From: Allium sativum
Taxonomy: Eukaryota; Streptophyta; Magnoliopsida; Asparagales; Amaryllidaceae
Direction: 5' to 3'
DNA: 64,000 bases
Assembly (NCBI GenBank): GCA_030737875.1
Contig: CM060926.1
Coordinates: forward strand, 316,050,922 to 316,114,921
Positions within the stretch are counted from its first letter, which is position 1. Every line of letters begins with the position of its first letter. Under the pieces are notes generated by a model, which was not told where the DNA came from, did not search any database, and saw nothing but the letters and a program-made list of their open reading frames with translations. Of this stretch, positions 46,691-58,033 are shown piece after piece. The translations under genes and the position numbers were made by a program.

Positions 46691-47665
46691 TGTTTTTGTT
46701 TTTGTTTTTTTTTATTTCTTCTGAGTGAAAACGAGAAGAGGGGGTATATGAAAAATATATATATTTAATTATTTAATTTTAATTTATTTTATCCTAAGGA
46801 GTTGACTTTTTATTCGACTTCGAAACGAGGCCCACCGACTGTCGCCCATAGCGTTTCACCCCCATTCCGAACACAATGGGATATGTATCGTAGGCTGATT
46901 CGACTGTTTGAATCAGTTTCCGTTAAATTTACATTTAAATCACTATATTGAATTTTAAACGTACGTTTCAAATTACCGGGGCCACATACTAACTAGAAAA
47001 ATTCCAGAAAAATATTTTCTAGCTTCGTATTGACGATACGGTCCTAACAAAACTAGTTTCGTCAAATTCTGAGACCGTTTGAAAAATGGTCATTTTCCAG
47101 TCGATTAAAATCAACTGAAACTGGTCAAACGCGTTTTCCTTCGCCACGCTCACATATTGATTCGAAAAATTATGAAATTTGGAATCTAGCAATAACTTAA
47201 CATCACAGACCCAACAAAACTGGTTTCGTCGAAATCCGAGGTCGTTTGCAAAATGTCCATTTTTAAGGGCCTGAATTCCATAGCGACTATTCATAATTTT
47301 CAACTGGGCATATCTTTTGATTCCCGCTACGAACTTTTGATTTTTCGGATTCGTTGGAAAGATATTCACAATTAGATTCCATTATTTTTGGTTTCACTAA
47401 AATCCGGATTGTTTTGCACCCGGTACATTCAATTGAAGTTTGAAATCGAATTATCGAACTACCGCGCCATTTTCAATTCTATTTATAATTATATATAAAT
47501 ATTTATATTCTAACGACGACGTATATAATATATACGTTCGAATTATATTCAAAAATAAATTTCTCGTCGATATTATTTAAAATAATCTATTTTAAATAAT
47601 CCAAAATTCGCTAAAATTGCCAAAATAAAATTTTCAAATTGGCTCGCATTTTACGGGTTGTTACA

Positions 47666-47918
47666 AGCTTAAAGTTGTGTCCAGAGCATTGTTAGACTTC
47701 CGCTGTATCAGGTTATTGATTCCGCTGCATTGTATTAAATTCATTGTAAAGTATCTTCCGCTGTATTATTTATCCAATGTAACATTATTATAATGTTTAT
47801 AAAAGTATTCTGTTATTTGTTCTGATGTGTTGTATTCCTAGAGTTAACGTATGCGGGTTTTGAACAGTCTCGGTCGATCGTGTTATTGATCGGGTCGGGC
47901 GAAATCCGGGTCGTTAAA
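47666..47918 (+). repeat. C 5' LTR, terminal part
   Basis: Begins with the second AGCTT and carries on from 32719. It has three TTCCGCTG motifs (near 47699, 47721 and 47756) and ends GGGTCGTTAAA where the 3' LTR has GGGTCGTTACA. Confidence 0.9.
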
Positions 47919-47920
47919 GT

Positions 47921-47932
47921 TGGTATCAGAGC
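47921..47932 (+). other. C primer-binding site (initiator tRNA-Met)
   Basis: TGGTATCAGAGC, two bases after the LTR end, exact match. Confidence 0.93.
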
Positions 47933-47982
47933 TCTGGTTAGCTCAAATCTTTGGGGTACAACTCGTTAGAACTAAACAAAAG

Positions 47983-48101
47983 ACTCATCATAGATTGGAT
48001 TAGTAATATCCAATAAGAATACTCATTAGAGATAGGATCAGTAGTTTCCTAGAATGAGAAAACTCGTTAGAGATGGGGTTAGTAATGCCCTAGAATGAGT
48101 T
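47983..48101 (+). ncRNA. Three leader hairpins after the C primer site
   Basis: Unit 1: ATTGGAT/ATCCAAT around TAGTAAT. Unit 2: outer CTCATT/AATGAG, inner TAGGA/TCCTA around TCAGTAGTT. Unit 3: outer ACTCGTT/AATGAGT with one G-T pair, inner GGG/CCC around GTTAGTAATG. Stem bases change on both sides while loops stay YAGTARY-like. Matches the pair in element B. Confidence 0.62.
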
Positions 48102-48305
48102 GAGAGTGACAAGTTTATAATTAACGTATTTGTGATTATATATATAATCTAATCTTAGAAAATATAATTTTTGGATACATGAAAGTTATATATATTTGAA
48201 AATTTAATCAACTAATAAAATTATTAAAACCAATAAAAGAATAAAAATCAAATTGGTTAATTAACGACTTTTAGCTCAGTTCCTTTTCGAGGACGAAAAG
48301 ATTTT

Positions 48306-48318
48306 AAGTGAGGGAGAT
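48306..48318 (+). other. C polypurine tract
   Basis: AAGTGAGGGAGAT immediately before TGTAACAACCC, preceded by TTTTCGAGGACGAAAAG. Confidence 0.88.
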
Positions 48319-51300
48319 TGTAACAACCCGCAAATTCTGACCCAATTTAAAAAATTTATTTTAGAAATTTTAATAGTTAAAATAATTTATTTTAAATAAT
48401 AACGACTAAAAATTTATTTAAATCGTAGTTAGAATGAAAATTTTAATTTAATTATAAAAGGAGTTAGAAATAGAACATTAGTTTGAAAATTTGAATTTGA
48501 ATTTTGACTGACTTTACAAGATGCAAATTAAACCGGATTTTGGTGAAACCAAAAATATTTAAATCTAATTAAAAATATCTTTCCAACGAATCCGAAAAAT
48601 CGAAATTTCATAGCAGGAATCAAAAGTTATGTCTAGTTCAAATTTCAGAATAGTCGGTGTAGAATTTATATATTTTTTAATATTAAAAATAGCCATTTTC
48701 CAAACGATCTCCGTTTTCGACGAAACCACTTTTGTTGGAACCGGAATGTCAAATTATTTCTAGGTTTCAATTTTCATAATTTTTTGAATTAATATGTGAG
48801 CATGGCAAAAGAAAACGTGTTTTGTCAATTTTAGTCAAATCGGATCGACCAGAAAATGGTCATTTTTCAAACGGTCTCTAAATTCAATGAAATTAGTTTT
48901 TTTAGGACCGTATCGTCAAAACATAACTAGAAATAATTTTTCTGTAATCTTTAGAGATCGTATGTGGCCCCGGTGAATTTAAATGTAAGATTGAATTAAT
49001 TAAATAAATGATTTAAATATTAAATTAAAGAAAACAAGCTGAAGACGATCAAACGGGCTGACGGGACTTAGCCCGTTGCATCCGGAACATGGGTATTTGC
49101 CTGGAGACGACTTTCGTTGGGTTAAAATTGGAGTTAGTTAGAACTAACGGGTTTATTTGTAAAATTAAAACATTTATTAATATTATATTATAAATATTAG
49201 TCCAACTCAAAACACTAATCTCCTAAAAGAAGGCTGCCGCTGTTCTATTCCCTCAATGGCCAGAAATGCCCCAACTTCGATCCTATTATCTCTCAATCCA
49301 AACCATAACTCCTAAAAATCCAAAAGAAAATTGAAGAGCTCGTCGAACTCTATATACTCAACGGTTGTGATCTGTTTCTGTTCAACCTAGCAGCCGATTT
49401 TGAAGCTCAAAGAGCACGGCTTCGGGCTGGTTTTGCCGTTCGATGGGGGGGTCGCGGCTAACGTTGGTGGTGGGGGGCGCAGGGATAAGGCTAGGAGGCG
49501 GTTGATGTAGCGATGTTGGATCGAGGTCCGGGCGCCCAGAATTGCGTGCGGCGTGGGATTGTTGGTCGACGGTTTGGGTTTAAAAAGTTCTGGAGCGCAT
49601 TACAGAGAAAGGGAAGGATTAAGGTGGATAACCCTTAATTAAAATTAAATTAGTAATTTAATTAATTATTTAAATGTTCAAATGTTTAAAATACTATAAC
49701 TTTGTCATACCAGCTTAGAATCAGACGAAATAAAATGCGATGGAATTAGAAAAACGAGATCTACACAATGAAACAGACCAGATCTGAAACAGAGCACTTT
49801 GAAAATTTAGAGAAATCGAGGTGAGATTTCTCGACTTAAAAATTAAAATTAAAAAATATATATAGAAATATATATATTTCTATTTTATTGACTGTGATTG
49901 TGATGATTCGTTGAGGTATATTGTTGTATGTTAGAAATATAACCTTTAACACGTTGAAATTAAAACAACATTTTTGTTAGTCCGTTTTATGTTGAAATTA
50001 AAACATCATTTTTGTTAGTACGTGTTATGTTGAAATTAAAATGCCACTTTTGTTAGTTCATGTTGTGTTAACGTTAAAGCATCATTTTTGTTAGTTCATG
50101 TTACATTAGATTTAAAATGCCACTTTGGTAAGAAATATTACATTAGAATTAAAATTTCCATTTACATTAGAATTAAAATTTCCATTTACATTAGAATTAA
50201 AATTTGCCATTTATGTTAGAATTAAAAAAAAAGTCATTTATGTTAGAATTAAAAAAATAAACATTTATGTTAGACTTATGTTATGTAATTACAATTAACA
50301 TGTTTTGTTAGAAAATGTATGTTAAAATAGAAATCACATTTTTGTATGAAATATTACATTAAAATAGAAATCACATTTTTGTATGAAATGTTAAATTAGA
50401 ATAGAAATTACATTTTTTGTACTAAATGTTACATTAGAAAAGTGATAACATTTTTGTTATAAAATGTTGCATTAGAATAAAAACATCATTTTGTCATAGG
50501 ATGTCATGTTGGAATAAAATAATCATCTTTATTAAAAATAAAACAAAAGATTTCATTTTCATTTTCAACTAGTTAAAAAGATTAGAATTGGAATAAAAGA
50601 TTTCATTTTTATTTTCAATTAGTTACAATGAAATAGAGTTGAGATTTAAAAGTAACATTTTTATTGTCATTTTTATGCAATAAAAAGAATGGATTTAAAG
50701 TAACATTTTATTTGTCAATTTAGTCACAATAAAAAGAATTGATACAAAAGAATCATTTTTATTGTCATTTTAGTTGTGATGAAAAGAACAGATTTTAAAG
50801 TTGCATTTTTATTTACATTTTATATGCAATAAAAATAGAAGAGTTGAAAGTATCATTTTTATTGTCATTTTATATGAAATAAAAATAGTCATTTTTGCCA
50901 AACATGTTAGCTAAAATAAAATAACATTTGTGTTAAAACATGTTACTTAAAATTAAATGACATTTGTGTTAAAACATGTCAGTTAAAATAAAGTAACATT
51001 TGTGTTAAAACATGTTAGTTGGAATAAAAGATCTATTTTTATTGTTTTCATTTAAAATAATAGAATTCAAATATTACATTTTTATGTAATATTGTATCCA
51101 TTTAAAAGAACAGAATTTAAAGATTACATTTGTATGTAATATTGTTTCCATTTAAAAGAATAGAATTTAAAGATTACATTTTTATGTAATATTGTTTCCA
51201 TTTAAAAGAATAAGAATTTAAAGATTACATTTTTATGTAATATTGTTTCCATTTAAAAATGATTAAACAAAAAGATGCATTTTTGTTAAACAAGAATAAG

Positions 51301-51404
51301 GCATTTTTAGTTCATTTAAAATGATTAAACAAAAAGATACAATTTTATCATTAAAATAGAATAAGACAAAATTATTTAATTTTGTTATTTTAAAAGATTA
51401 AGAC

Positions 51405-51860
51405 AAATATATTCACTTTTGTCAATATAAACTAGTTGGAACAAAACATCCACTTTTGTCAATTTATACTAGTTGAATGAAAACATTCACTTTTGTCAAT
51501 ATATACTAGTTGGAACAAAACATCCACTTTTGTCAATTTATACTAGTTGAAAGAAAACGTTCACTTTTGTCAATATATACTAGTTGGAACAAAACATCCA
51601 CTTTTGACAATTTGTACTAGTTGAAAGAAAGCATTCATTTTTGTCAATATATACTCGTTGGAACAAAACATCCACTTTTGTCAATTTATACTAGTTGAAA
51701 GAAAACATTCACTTTTGTCAATATGTACTTGTTGGAACAAAACATCCACTTTTGTCAATTTATACTAGTTGAAAGAAAACATTCATTTTTGTCAATATAT
51801 ACTAGTTGGAACAAATATCCCCTTTTGTCAATTTATACTAATGGGAACAAAACATGCACT
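51405..51860. repeat. 38-bp ACTAGTT tandem repeat, about 12 units
   Basis: Expanded counterpart of 28790-29110, with the same alternation of GGAACAAAAC and GAAAGAAAAC variants. Confidence 0.88.
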
Positions 51861-54079
51861 CTTGTCAATGTATATTAGTTGAATCAAAACACACAGTTTG
51901 CCGAACTATTCATCTTTGTCAAAATAGATCAGTTGAATCAAACCATATATTTTTGTCAAAATATACACTTTTGTCAAAGTAGGTTAGTTGGATCAAATTA
52001 CACATTTTTGTTAAAAAGAACATTTTTGGCCAAATAGATTAGTTGAACCAATATATTCATTCTTGTCAAAATATACTTGTTGAAAACAAAATTACATTTG
52101 TCAAATATGATTGTTGACAAAAAAATTACATTTTTGTTAATTAGGTTTGAAATAAAACAAAAATTACATTTTTGTTAAATAAAAGAGTAAACACAAAAAG
52201 CATCTTTGTCAAATAGGTTTGTGTTACAACAAAAACATTCATTTTGATAAAATAGAATTGTCAGCAAAACGGATGTATCACTTCTTATACATTTTGTTGA
52301 AATAGAATTTATATGCAAATATAATAATCATTTTTATTTGCATAACATACAATAGAATTTATATGCAAATATAAAAATCATTTTTATTTGCAAATTTACA
52401 TTAGAATTTATATTCAAATATAAGAATCATATTATTGGTCAAAACATACATTAGAATGTATAGGTAAGTTAAAGCGACATCTTTATATGTTAATGCATAC
52501 ATTAGAATTTGTATGCAATTTAAAATAAACATTTTTATGTGTTTGGTATACGTTGAAAACATATTCAAATAAGATTATTTCTTTAATATATTAAATTTAA
52601 GAATAATTACAAACAAATAAGGCATAATGAAAATTATCCTTTTATTTGTCATCCGCAATAAGGTCATACGAATGAATTACATTTTATTAGTGTATAGAAA
52701 AATTATACGAGTAAATTACATTTTTATTCGGCTTTAGGAATATAAATTAAATTGTTTGGTTCATTATCATAGACATGTTGGTAGTATTAAAATTAGTTAA
52801 ATTCATTCACCAATTATTTATTTATATGAACTGTTGTTGGCTGAAAACCCCACACGGGTATTGGGATGATAATTGATATACACTAGTCCTAATATTTATT
52901 TGTATGTTAATCGATAGATTGACAGGCTGCGATGAACATTATTATTTCATTTTAATGCTCAAACAGTTGGGAAATTCACTCTGGATGTTGAATGGATGGT
53001 TTGACGATTATTTATCATTTGTAGTCATTTACATACGATGTATGAAATCCATATAAGCGAAGTTATATGGTAAATGATTGAGTCGCTTTCCGATTCAGAA
53101 TTTCTTTTAAATAAAGAATATTTTCTTTAAAGACATTGTAATATAAATAATATTTTAAAATAAAGGATACGGTACTATAAAGAATATTTTACATAAAGAA
53201 TCCTTTTATATATAAAGGATTTTTTTAAATAACGAATATAATGAACTAATATTCAACGTAGAATAAAATGATGATTTCTATGTCCGTTTTTGGATGGACA
53301 AAGGATTAAAATATATTTTTATCAAAATGAACTAGTTATTTACTAGAGTAAATCTTTTAAATTTAGATTTAATGATGTCTTCTAATAAATTGATATTTAA
53401 TTGGAATTAAATAAAAGAATTGGATTTTGGGTTGTCGTAGATGGTGTCTTAAATAACACTGTTCTTAAACCCCATATGAAAGAATAAATCTTTTAATTAA
53501 CATTATTAGAGTTCCCAATTACATTTAATATTGGAATAAATTGATACGTGAATTGGGTTTATTGTGAACTGTGTTTTAAATGACATTTGTTCTTTAACCA
53601 AATTAACAATAAAAAAATAATTTAGACTTTATTAATCTTTTTATTAAGATTTAGAAGGAAATTTTCGAAAGTTAAGTTTTCCAATTTTATATATTAAATT
53701 GGAATTGAGTGGAAATTTATCTCGATTATATATTGATTTGATTTCTATGAAAATTTCATATTTTGGAAGATGATTTTGGGTTTATCGTGAACAATGTTTT
53801 TAAATGACATTAGTGCTTTAACCCAGTTAAAGTCAAGATTAATTTCCTAAATCAGAATAATCATAAAGTAATGATTTTGATATTAAAACCGAATTGGAGT
53901 TTTAATGAATCTTTAAAAAGAAGATTAAAGATTAAATTTAAAGGAATATATCTTTGATAAATTTAATTGGAACCTTTTCCCCTAATAATATGAAAATTTT
54001 ATTAAAAGAATATTCTGAATTGGAATGAGGCGTATGATGTGCATTTATAACACCTGATTTTTAGTTATAAAATACGCGA

Positions 54080-54118
54080 GTTATTCGGAAAGACTGGGTT
54101 AAACCCATTCTGAATAAT
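54080..54118 (+). other. Conserved hairpin in giant LTR (C 3' LTR)
   Basis: GTTATTCGGAA pairs with TTCTGAATAAT, inner GGGTTAAACCC. Confidence 0.6.
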
Positions 54119-55763
54119 TATTACGACAATTAAAGTCAAAGACATTGAAGACGGTGAATGAAGACCGGCGATCTTCACATCGAATGGACGACTACTGATG
54201 CCTGGCATTGGGTAGCTCCCAGTAAAGGGTTAAAGTGGTAGTTTGTCCGGACGTACTTGTTGATTATCCGGATATGCGAGCACCTCACTTCCATATTGGA
54301 CATACGGGACAAGGAATAAGGTGTCTCCGGTTTCGTTCAGACCCAGAACGGACTTGTAAATGGATGTGTTTCTGACATTGAATTCATTCCATGTAAATTA
54401 AATTGATTTCTATTTAATATATATCTATGGTGGCAGAGAATTTATTCTCTTGCTTAACACCCTTCTTTGAGACGCATGAGCTCAGAGGTTATATATTGGT
54501 AGTTATCGATCGCATGGCGTGAATTGTCAATGTGGCACGCCAAGATGCAAATGATCAAGGCTTTTGTTGAAAAGCAGAGCCTTGTGTGATGATCAAAGCA
54601 CAACCTATTTTGGCATAGTTTTGTGTATAACGTTACCTCGTGGGCCTCACACCCCGGTAAGAGTCAGAAACGGAGCAAGGGAACGCAGGGAGTGCACACG
54701 TTTCTTTCTAGCTATAAGTGGTGTCAGCGACTTAATAGCCCTGACATTTTACTTATGTGGATGATGGAATATTCAAGGCCTTAAATTTATTTTTGGTCGC
54801 CAATGGCCATATTATAGGTTCAATAGAACTGGGGAGCGTGTGTTCAGGAATTGCCAATCCACTAAATTATTTGTGGTCTGGCCCTTCTGTATCCAAGGGT
54901 TCGCCATTGTCTGAATCCTGAGACATTGCTCGAGTGTCTCGAATCGGTAAGGAGATCGTTCCTAGCCTTGACTCATGATGGAAATTCAACTTCCAATACG
55001 ACACCATGCAGTTTTGATTGTATAACTAGTATGGCGACATAGTATATGGTAGTTATGCCGTCTATGATCGATACATTATGATTGAAATGTTTTTGAAACA
55101 TATACACACTAATAATAATATCAAATCCGTTTTATCGTATCAAGCATTTTTGACCATTATAAGGTAAAACTCTATCCTCCGGCTTGCGTGTCAATGTGTG
55201 ATGGGTCCTGAGTCTTATAATGGTTTCATTTTTCTAAAAAGCATTGCATTGTTTAACGATTTACTTTATTTAAATTATGCACTGGCAATCCAATGGAATA
55301 AACCCGTTCCGCGTTAGCGGCGTGTTCCTGTGATTAGCCTTCTTACTAGTTAAGTAAAGATTTCTCATACCAGTCCTATGATTGACCCATAGTTTGTTTC
55401 ACTTTGCAAACTCGGGTGCCCTCTTTTCCACTCGGGCAGTCGAGTAGCTTATTTTGCAGATATATTGAGCAGGATTCTGGATCGAAGCTTAAAGCTATGT
55501 CCAGAGCATTGTTAGACTTCCGCTGTATCAGATTATTGATTCCACTGCGTTGTATTAAATTCATTGTAAAGTATCTTCTGCTGTATTATTTATCCAATGT
55601 ACTCTGATATTCTGTACTCTGATGTAACATTATTATAATGTTTATAAAAGTCTTCTGTTATTTGTTTTGATGTGTTGTATTCCTAAAGTTAACGTATGCG
55701 GGTTTAGAACGGTCTTGGTCGATCTTGTTATTGATCGGGTCGGACGAAATCCGGGTCGTTACA

Positions 55764-55768
55764 GCAAA
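55764..55768. repeat. Target-site duplication of element C, right copy
   Basis: GCAAA, one mismatch to the left copy GCAAG. Confidence 0.8.
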
Positions 55769-57144
55769 TGCGTAAAAGAATGTTTAGACATAGGGTCTAA
55801 AAACATATTAAAGAAAGGCGCTTGGACCAGTCCGTATGTTTGAGGGTGAATAATCCAACGGGGTAGATCATCGAGGTGTTATAAGACACGAGTGGAGCGC
55901 ACATTCATCTGATTGTTATGACGGCTCCAATGGACTAGAAGGGGAAGCATGCGGCTTCCTAATGTACGTAAGGTGCTCCTATTAGTCCTCTGTGCGGTGA
56001 CAGATGTCTTATGCTATACTCGCAGAGGTTGGGTCTGCGCGTAACTACTGGGTGGGTAGGCCTTGACTGCAGATGTAGCTATGCAATCAGAATGTTGTGA
56101 CGAGGTGACACCAGGGTGATTCGATGGTTGCCTCATGAGGAGGTAGAGAGGGTCACGACCAACAAGGATAGTAGACCGTCGTATATCCGTTATCGACAGC
56201 CAGTGGGATGCGAAAAGACTAGAGCTAAACCCAAGATATCATTTCACCTTTCACTATCGAGGTACGGGGTTGAGGGTAGACGCCACATGGATGTTTAGAT
56301 TGGTTGTATTAGGGGCGGTCGCTTAGCTCTATAGTCTTTACTAGTTGAGGCAGGGGCCGAGGTGGGGCCATAGCCACCATGGAAAACAGACCCGAGGAAA
56401 ATCTGTATTTGAACGCACTTAAAGGCGGCCTGTACAGGTATGGAAAAACTCCCAATCGAGTTCTGTGTTTCTTGTTTAACCCTGCCACGGAACTTGGTGC
56501 ACATTAGAGGACGTGCGATTGAGGCATCGAGCTACAATTACATTACATACATGGGACAGTCTAGATACATGCATATCTGCTCTGGATGGTTTATCGTAGA
56601 CTTAAGGGCATTATTCCGATATGGAATCTGATTTGATCGATGGTGGCAGTCCGTATGCTTACGTAGCATAATAATGACAGAAATATGTGGAACGTAACCA
56701 CTGTTATATAGAGATCCGTACGTCTCTTCGGCGTAGGATGAGGGACTGTGTTCATTTCGATGGAGACTGTGCGAGTGGGTTACCATGGGGTGTATCTCAA
56801 TATTGAGAGATAGCTACATATATTGTATTAGGTAAATCCATGGGAAAGTAAATGGGTACGATGCGCATATAAGTCTTGAGTGATATTAACCCATGTAACC
56901 TAATAATCAAGAAAATGTAATAGAATGGTATTGGTAGGGATCGTTCCACTTCTAATATACTAGTATCTGGGTGGTACAGAGAAATGTATTTAAGAAGTGC
57001 AGTATATTCTGTCCAAACTTATTTTTGTTTAGTTCACACTTGTCCTTGATATTGTTATCTTGTTCTTCCAGTTTTTATATACCTGCCATGATACTTTTAT
57101 TTATTTATATTTAAAAGTAACTGGACTCGCCAGACTTTTTGTGT

Positions 57145-57190
57145 GACCCTTTTTGTTTCCTCTTCTCTATCTTCCCCCCCCCCCCCCCAG
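57145..57190 (+). promoter_or_regulatory. Candidate 3' splice site in D LTR2
   Basis: A pyrimidine tract (tttgtttcctcttctctatc, then a C run) ends in CAG at 57188-57190, about 355 bp before the LTR end. It is positionally equivalent to the E2 acceptor. Confidence 0.45.
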
Positions 57191-57414
57191 ATTCTCAGGG
57201 TGGAAGTGCTCAGAGTTGATTTGGATTATTTCAGCTTAGCTTGGGTTTTGGATATGGATGTACAGCTTTGACTTATTGTCAACTCTCTTATGGCATCACC
57301 GGGAAATATGGTTTTATGATTTTGTACTCTGGTATTTTTGGCAAGACAGGTTATTAATGTAATTAGTCACTTATGAGGTAAACTCGGTATTTGGGACCAT
57401 GATGTTTTGATTTA

Positions 57415-57420
57415 AATAAA
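57415..57420 (+). terminator. Poly(A) signal AATAAA in D LTR2
   Basis: AATAAA followed by a CCGCTGC motif; the same arrangement occurs in LTR1 and E2. Confidence 0.5.
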
Positions 57421-57545
57421 GTTTTTAAATCCGCTGCTATTTTACATGTCTGTCTTGTGCTATTATGTTCTTATTTACCAATAACGCTTCATGGAACTTA
57501 ATGCATTCCCTTAGTGAGTGACATTAACGGACGTGGGGTGTCACA

Positions 57546-57550
57546 ATCCT
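57546..57550. repeat. Target-site duplication of element D, right copy
   Basis: ATCCT against ATCTT on the left. Confidence 0.75.
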
Positions 57551-58033
57551 AGTAAGGTAGTCCCTCATAGACATCTCCTCTTTTCATGAATTTTGTAATT
57601 CTCTTCTATAATGCATCACTCTTGCTAATGATTGAGAATTAAAAATTTCTTCTATAGATGACAAGATTTCATGTGTAGTATTACACCCAACAATTTGTGA
57701 GGACAAACTTGCACTTATTGAGGATAGTAACTAAGATGTAAGTAAATTATCTTTTTTCTGAAATTTTGTGAAATCTAGGTTAACAGAGGTGTTACCATCT
57801 TTGCCTTGAATCATCATAGCTGGGGTGTTGATTGTACCTTTAACAAAGGCGAGCAAACCACAACCTTATAATGCAGTCTCTACTTGATATTTCCATAATA
57901 TATATTTTTCTTCATCTAATGGTATGATAATCACTTGACTTTTTGGCTTTATCAGGTTAAAACTGATATGGGTCGAGAAATTGGGTTGTACAGTGGAGAA
58001 TTCAACAATGGTTCCATCATCATTTTGTGCCAT
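57546..58033 (-). pseudogene. gag: G: copia gag N-terminal half
   Basis: Starts at ATG 58033 (MAQNDDGTIVEFST). The copia gag pattern follows across frames: 'LDEEKYI', 'CGLLAFVKGTINTP', then 'LLSSISASLSSQIVGCNTTH' and 'EILSSIEEIFNSQS' near 57650. This is the gag N-terminal plus UBN2 region, which binds and packages element RNA. A stop breaks the 'LTS*LLSS' stretch and there are small frameshifts. It is cut at 57546 by element D and continues at 18381. Dead copy. Confidence 0.85.

Larger units (their letters stand above)
32720..47665 (-). mobile_element. B: complete giant-LTR non-autonomous retrotransposon, minus
   Basis: A 14,946-bp element with LTRs at 32720-39635 (6916 bp) and 40673-47665 (6993 bp) and an internal region of 1037 bp. 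On the minus strand LTRs start TGTAACAACCCGTAAAATGCG and end CCTTGCCGTCACA. Primer site, leader hairpins and polypurine tract are in the right order, and the target duplication is a perfect AGCTT. In the first 280 bp of the two LTRs I count three differences, so the insertion is young. It has no gag-pol; it may have moved recently using proteins from another element. Confidence 0.93.
40673..47665 (-). repeat. B 5' LTR (right, 7.0 kb)
   Basis: Nearly identical to the left LTR with the same block order: GC-rich block 46434-46690 with GTAAGT (46418-46413), 34-bp repeats 45756-46100, conserved block near 44978, 27-bp array 44010-44652, hairpin 42308-42346, CGAGGCGCCTCG 41680-41691. The 77-bp length difference is largely three extra 27-bp units minus one 34-bp unit and G-tract length changes. 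As the upstream LTR it would drive the element's transcript leftward. Confidence 0.93.
47919..48318 (+). other. C internal region, 400 bp, non-coding
   Basis: The whole of C between its LTRs: primer site, three leader hairpins, an AT-rich stretch, TTTTCGAGGACGAAAAG and the polypurine tract. No open frame of note. Confidence 0.9.
25705..55763 (+). mobile_element. C: giant-LTR non-autonomous retrotransposon
   Basis: The 5' LTR is 25705-32719 plus 47671-47918 (about 7.26 kb), the internal region 47919-48318 (400 bp), and the 3' LTR 48319-55763 (7445 bp). LTRs start TGTAACAACCCGCAAATTCTG and end in GGGTCGTTACA (GGGTCGTTAAA in the 5' copy). The primer site and polypurine tract are intact and the target duplication is 5 bp. 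There is no gag or pol. Over 97% of the element's own length is LTR, which does not fit ordinary TRIM (short LTRs) or LARD (large LTRs plus several kb of internal DNA). C is inserted in D and is host to B. Confidence 0.88.
48319..55763 (+). repeat. C 3' LTR (7.4 kb)
   Basis: Same order as the C 5' LTR: TATAAATA 49189-49196, GC-rich block about 49230-49620, donor-like GTGAGA 49821, TTAGAATTAAAA field about 49960-50910, 50-bp repeat 51050-51260, 38-bp repeat 51405-51860, conserved block 52847-52868, hairpin 54080-54118, acceptor-like TTTTGCAG ending 55459, terminal GGGTCGTTACA. Longer than the 5' LTR mostly because of extra 38-bp units. Point differences from the 5' LTR are frequent, so C is clearly older than B. 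No credible genes. Confidence 0.9.
18382..57545 (+). mobile_element. D: internally deleted chromovirus-type gypsy element, interrupted by C
   Basis: LTR1 is 18382-21108, the internal region 21109-23126, and LTR2 23127-25704 plus 55769-57545. LTRs start TGTAACACCCCAAAATTTT and end GTGGGGTGTCACA. A tRNA-Met primer site follows LTR1 and a polypurine tract precedes LTR2. The 2-kb internal part keeps only gag C-terminus, protease and the last part of pol, so reverse transcriptase, RNase H and most of integrase are gone. D is inserted in copia G and is host to C. Confidence 0.85.
55769..57545 (+). repeat. D 3' LTR, right part
   Basis: It resumes exactly where D LTR2 was cut (TGCGTAAAAGAATG). It holds about 1.55 kb missing from LTR1, including 'cagaggttgggtctgcg' (56023), a pyrimidine tract with 15 C and CAG (57174-57190), AATAAA 57415-57420 and the terminus GTGGGGTGTCACA. 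Short open frames at 55376-56786 are not recognised. Confidence 0.87.

Noticed and set aside
32720..47665. B as a segmental tandem duplication of host DNA
   Set aside because: The perfect AGCTT duplication, primer site, polypurine tract and TG...CA ends fit retrotransposition instead.
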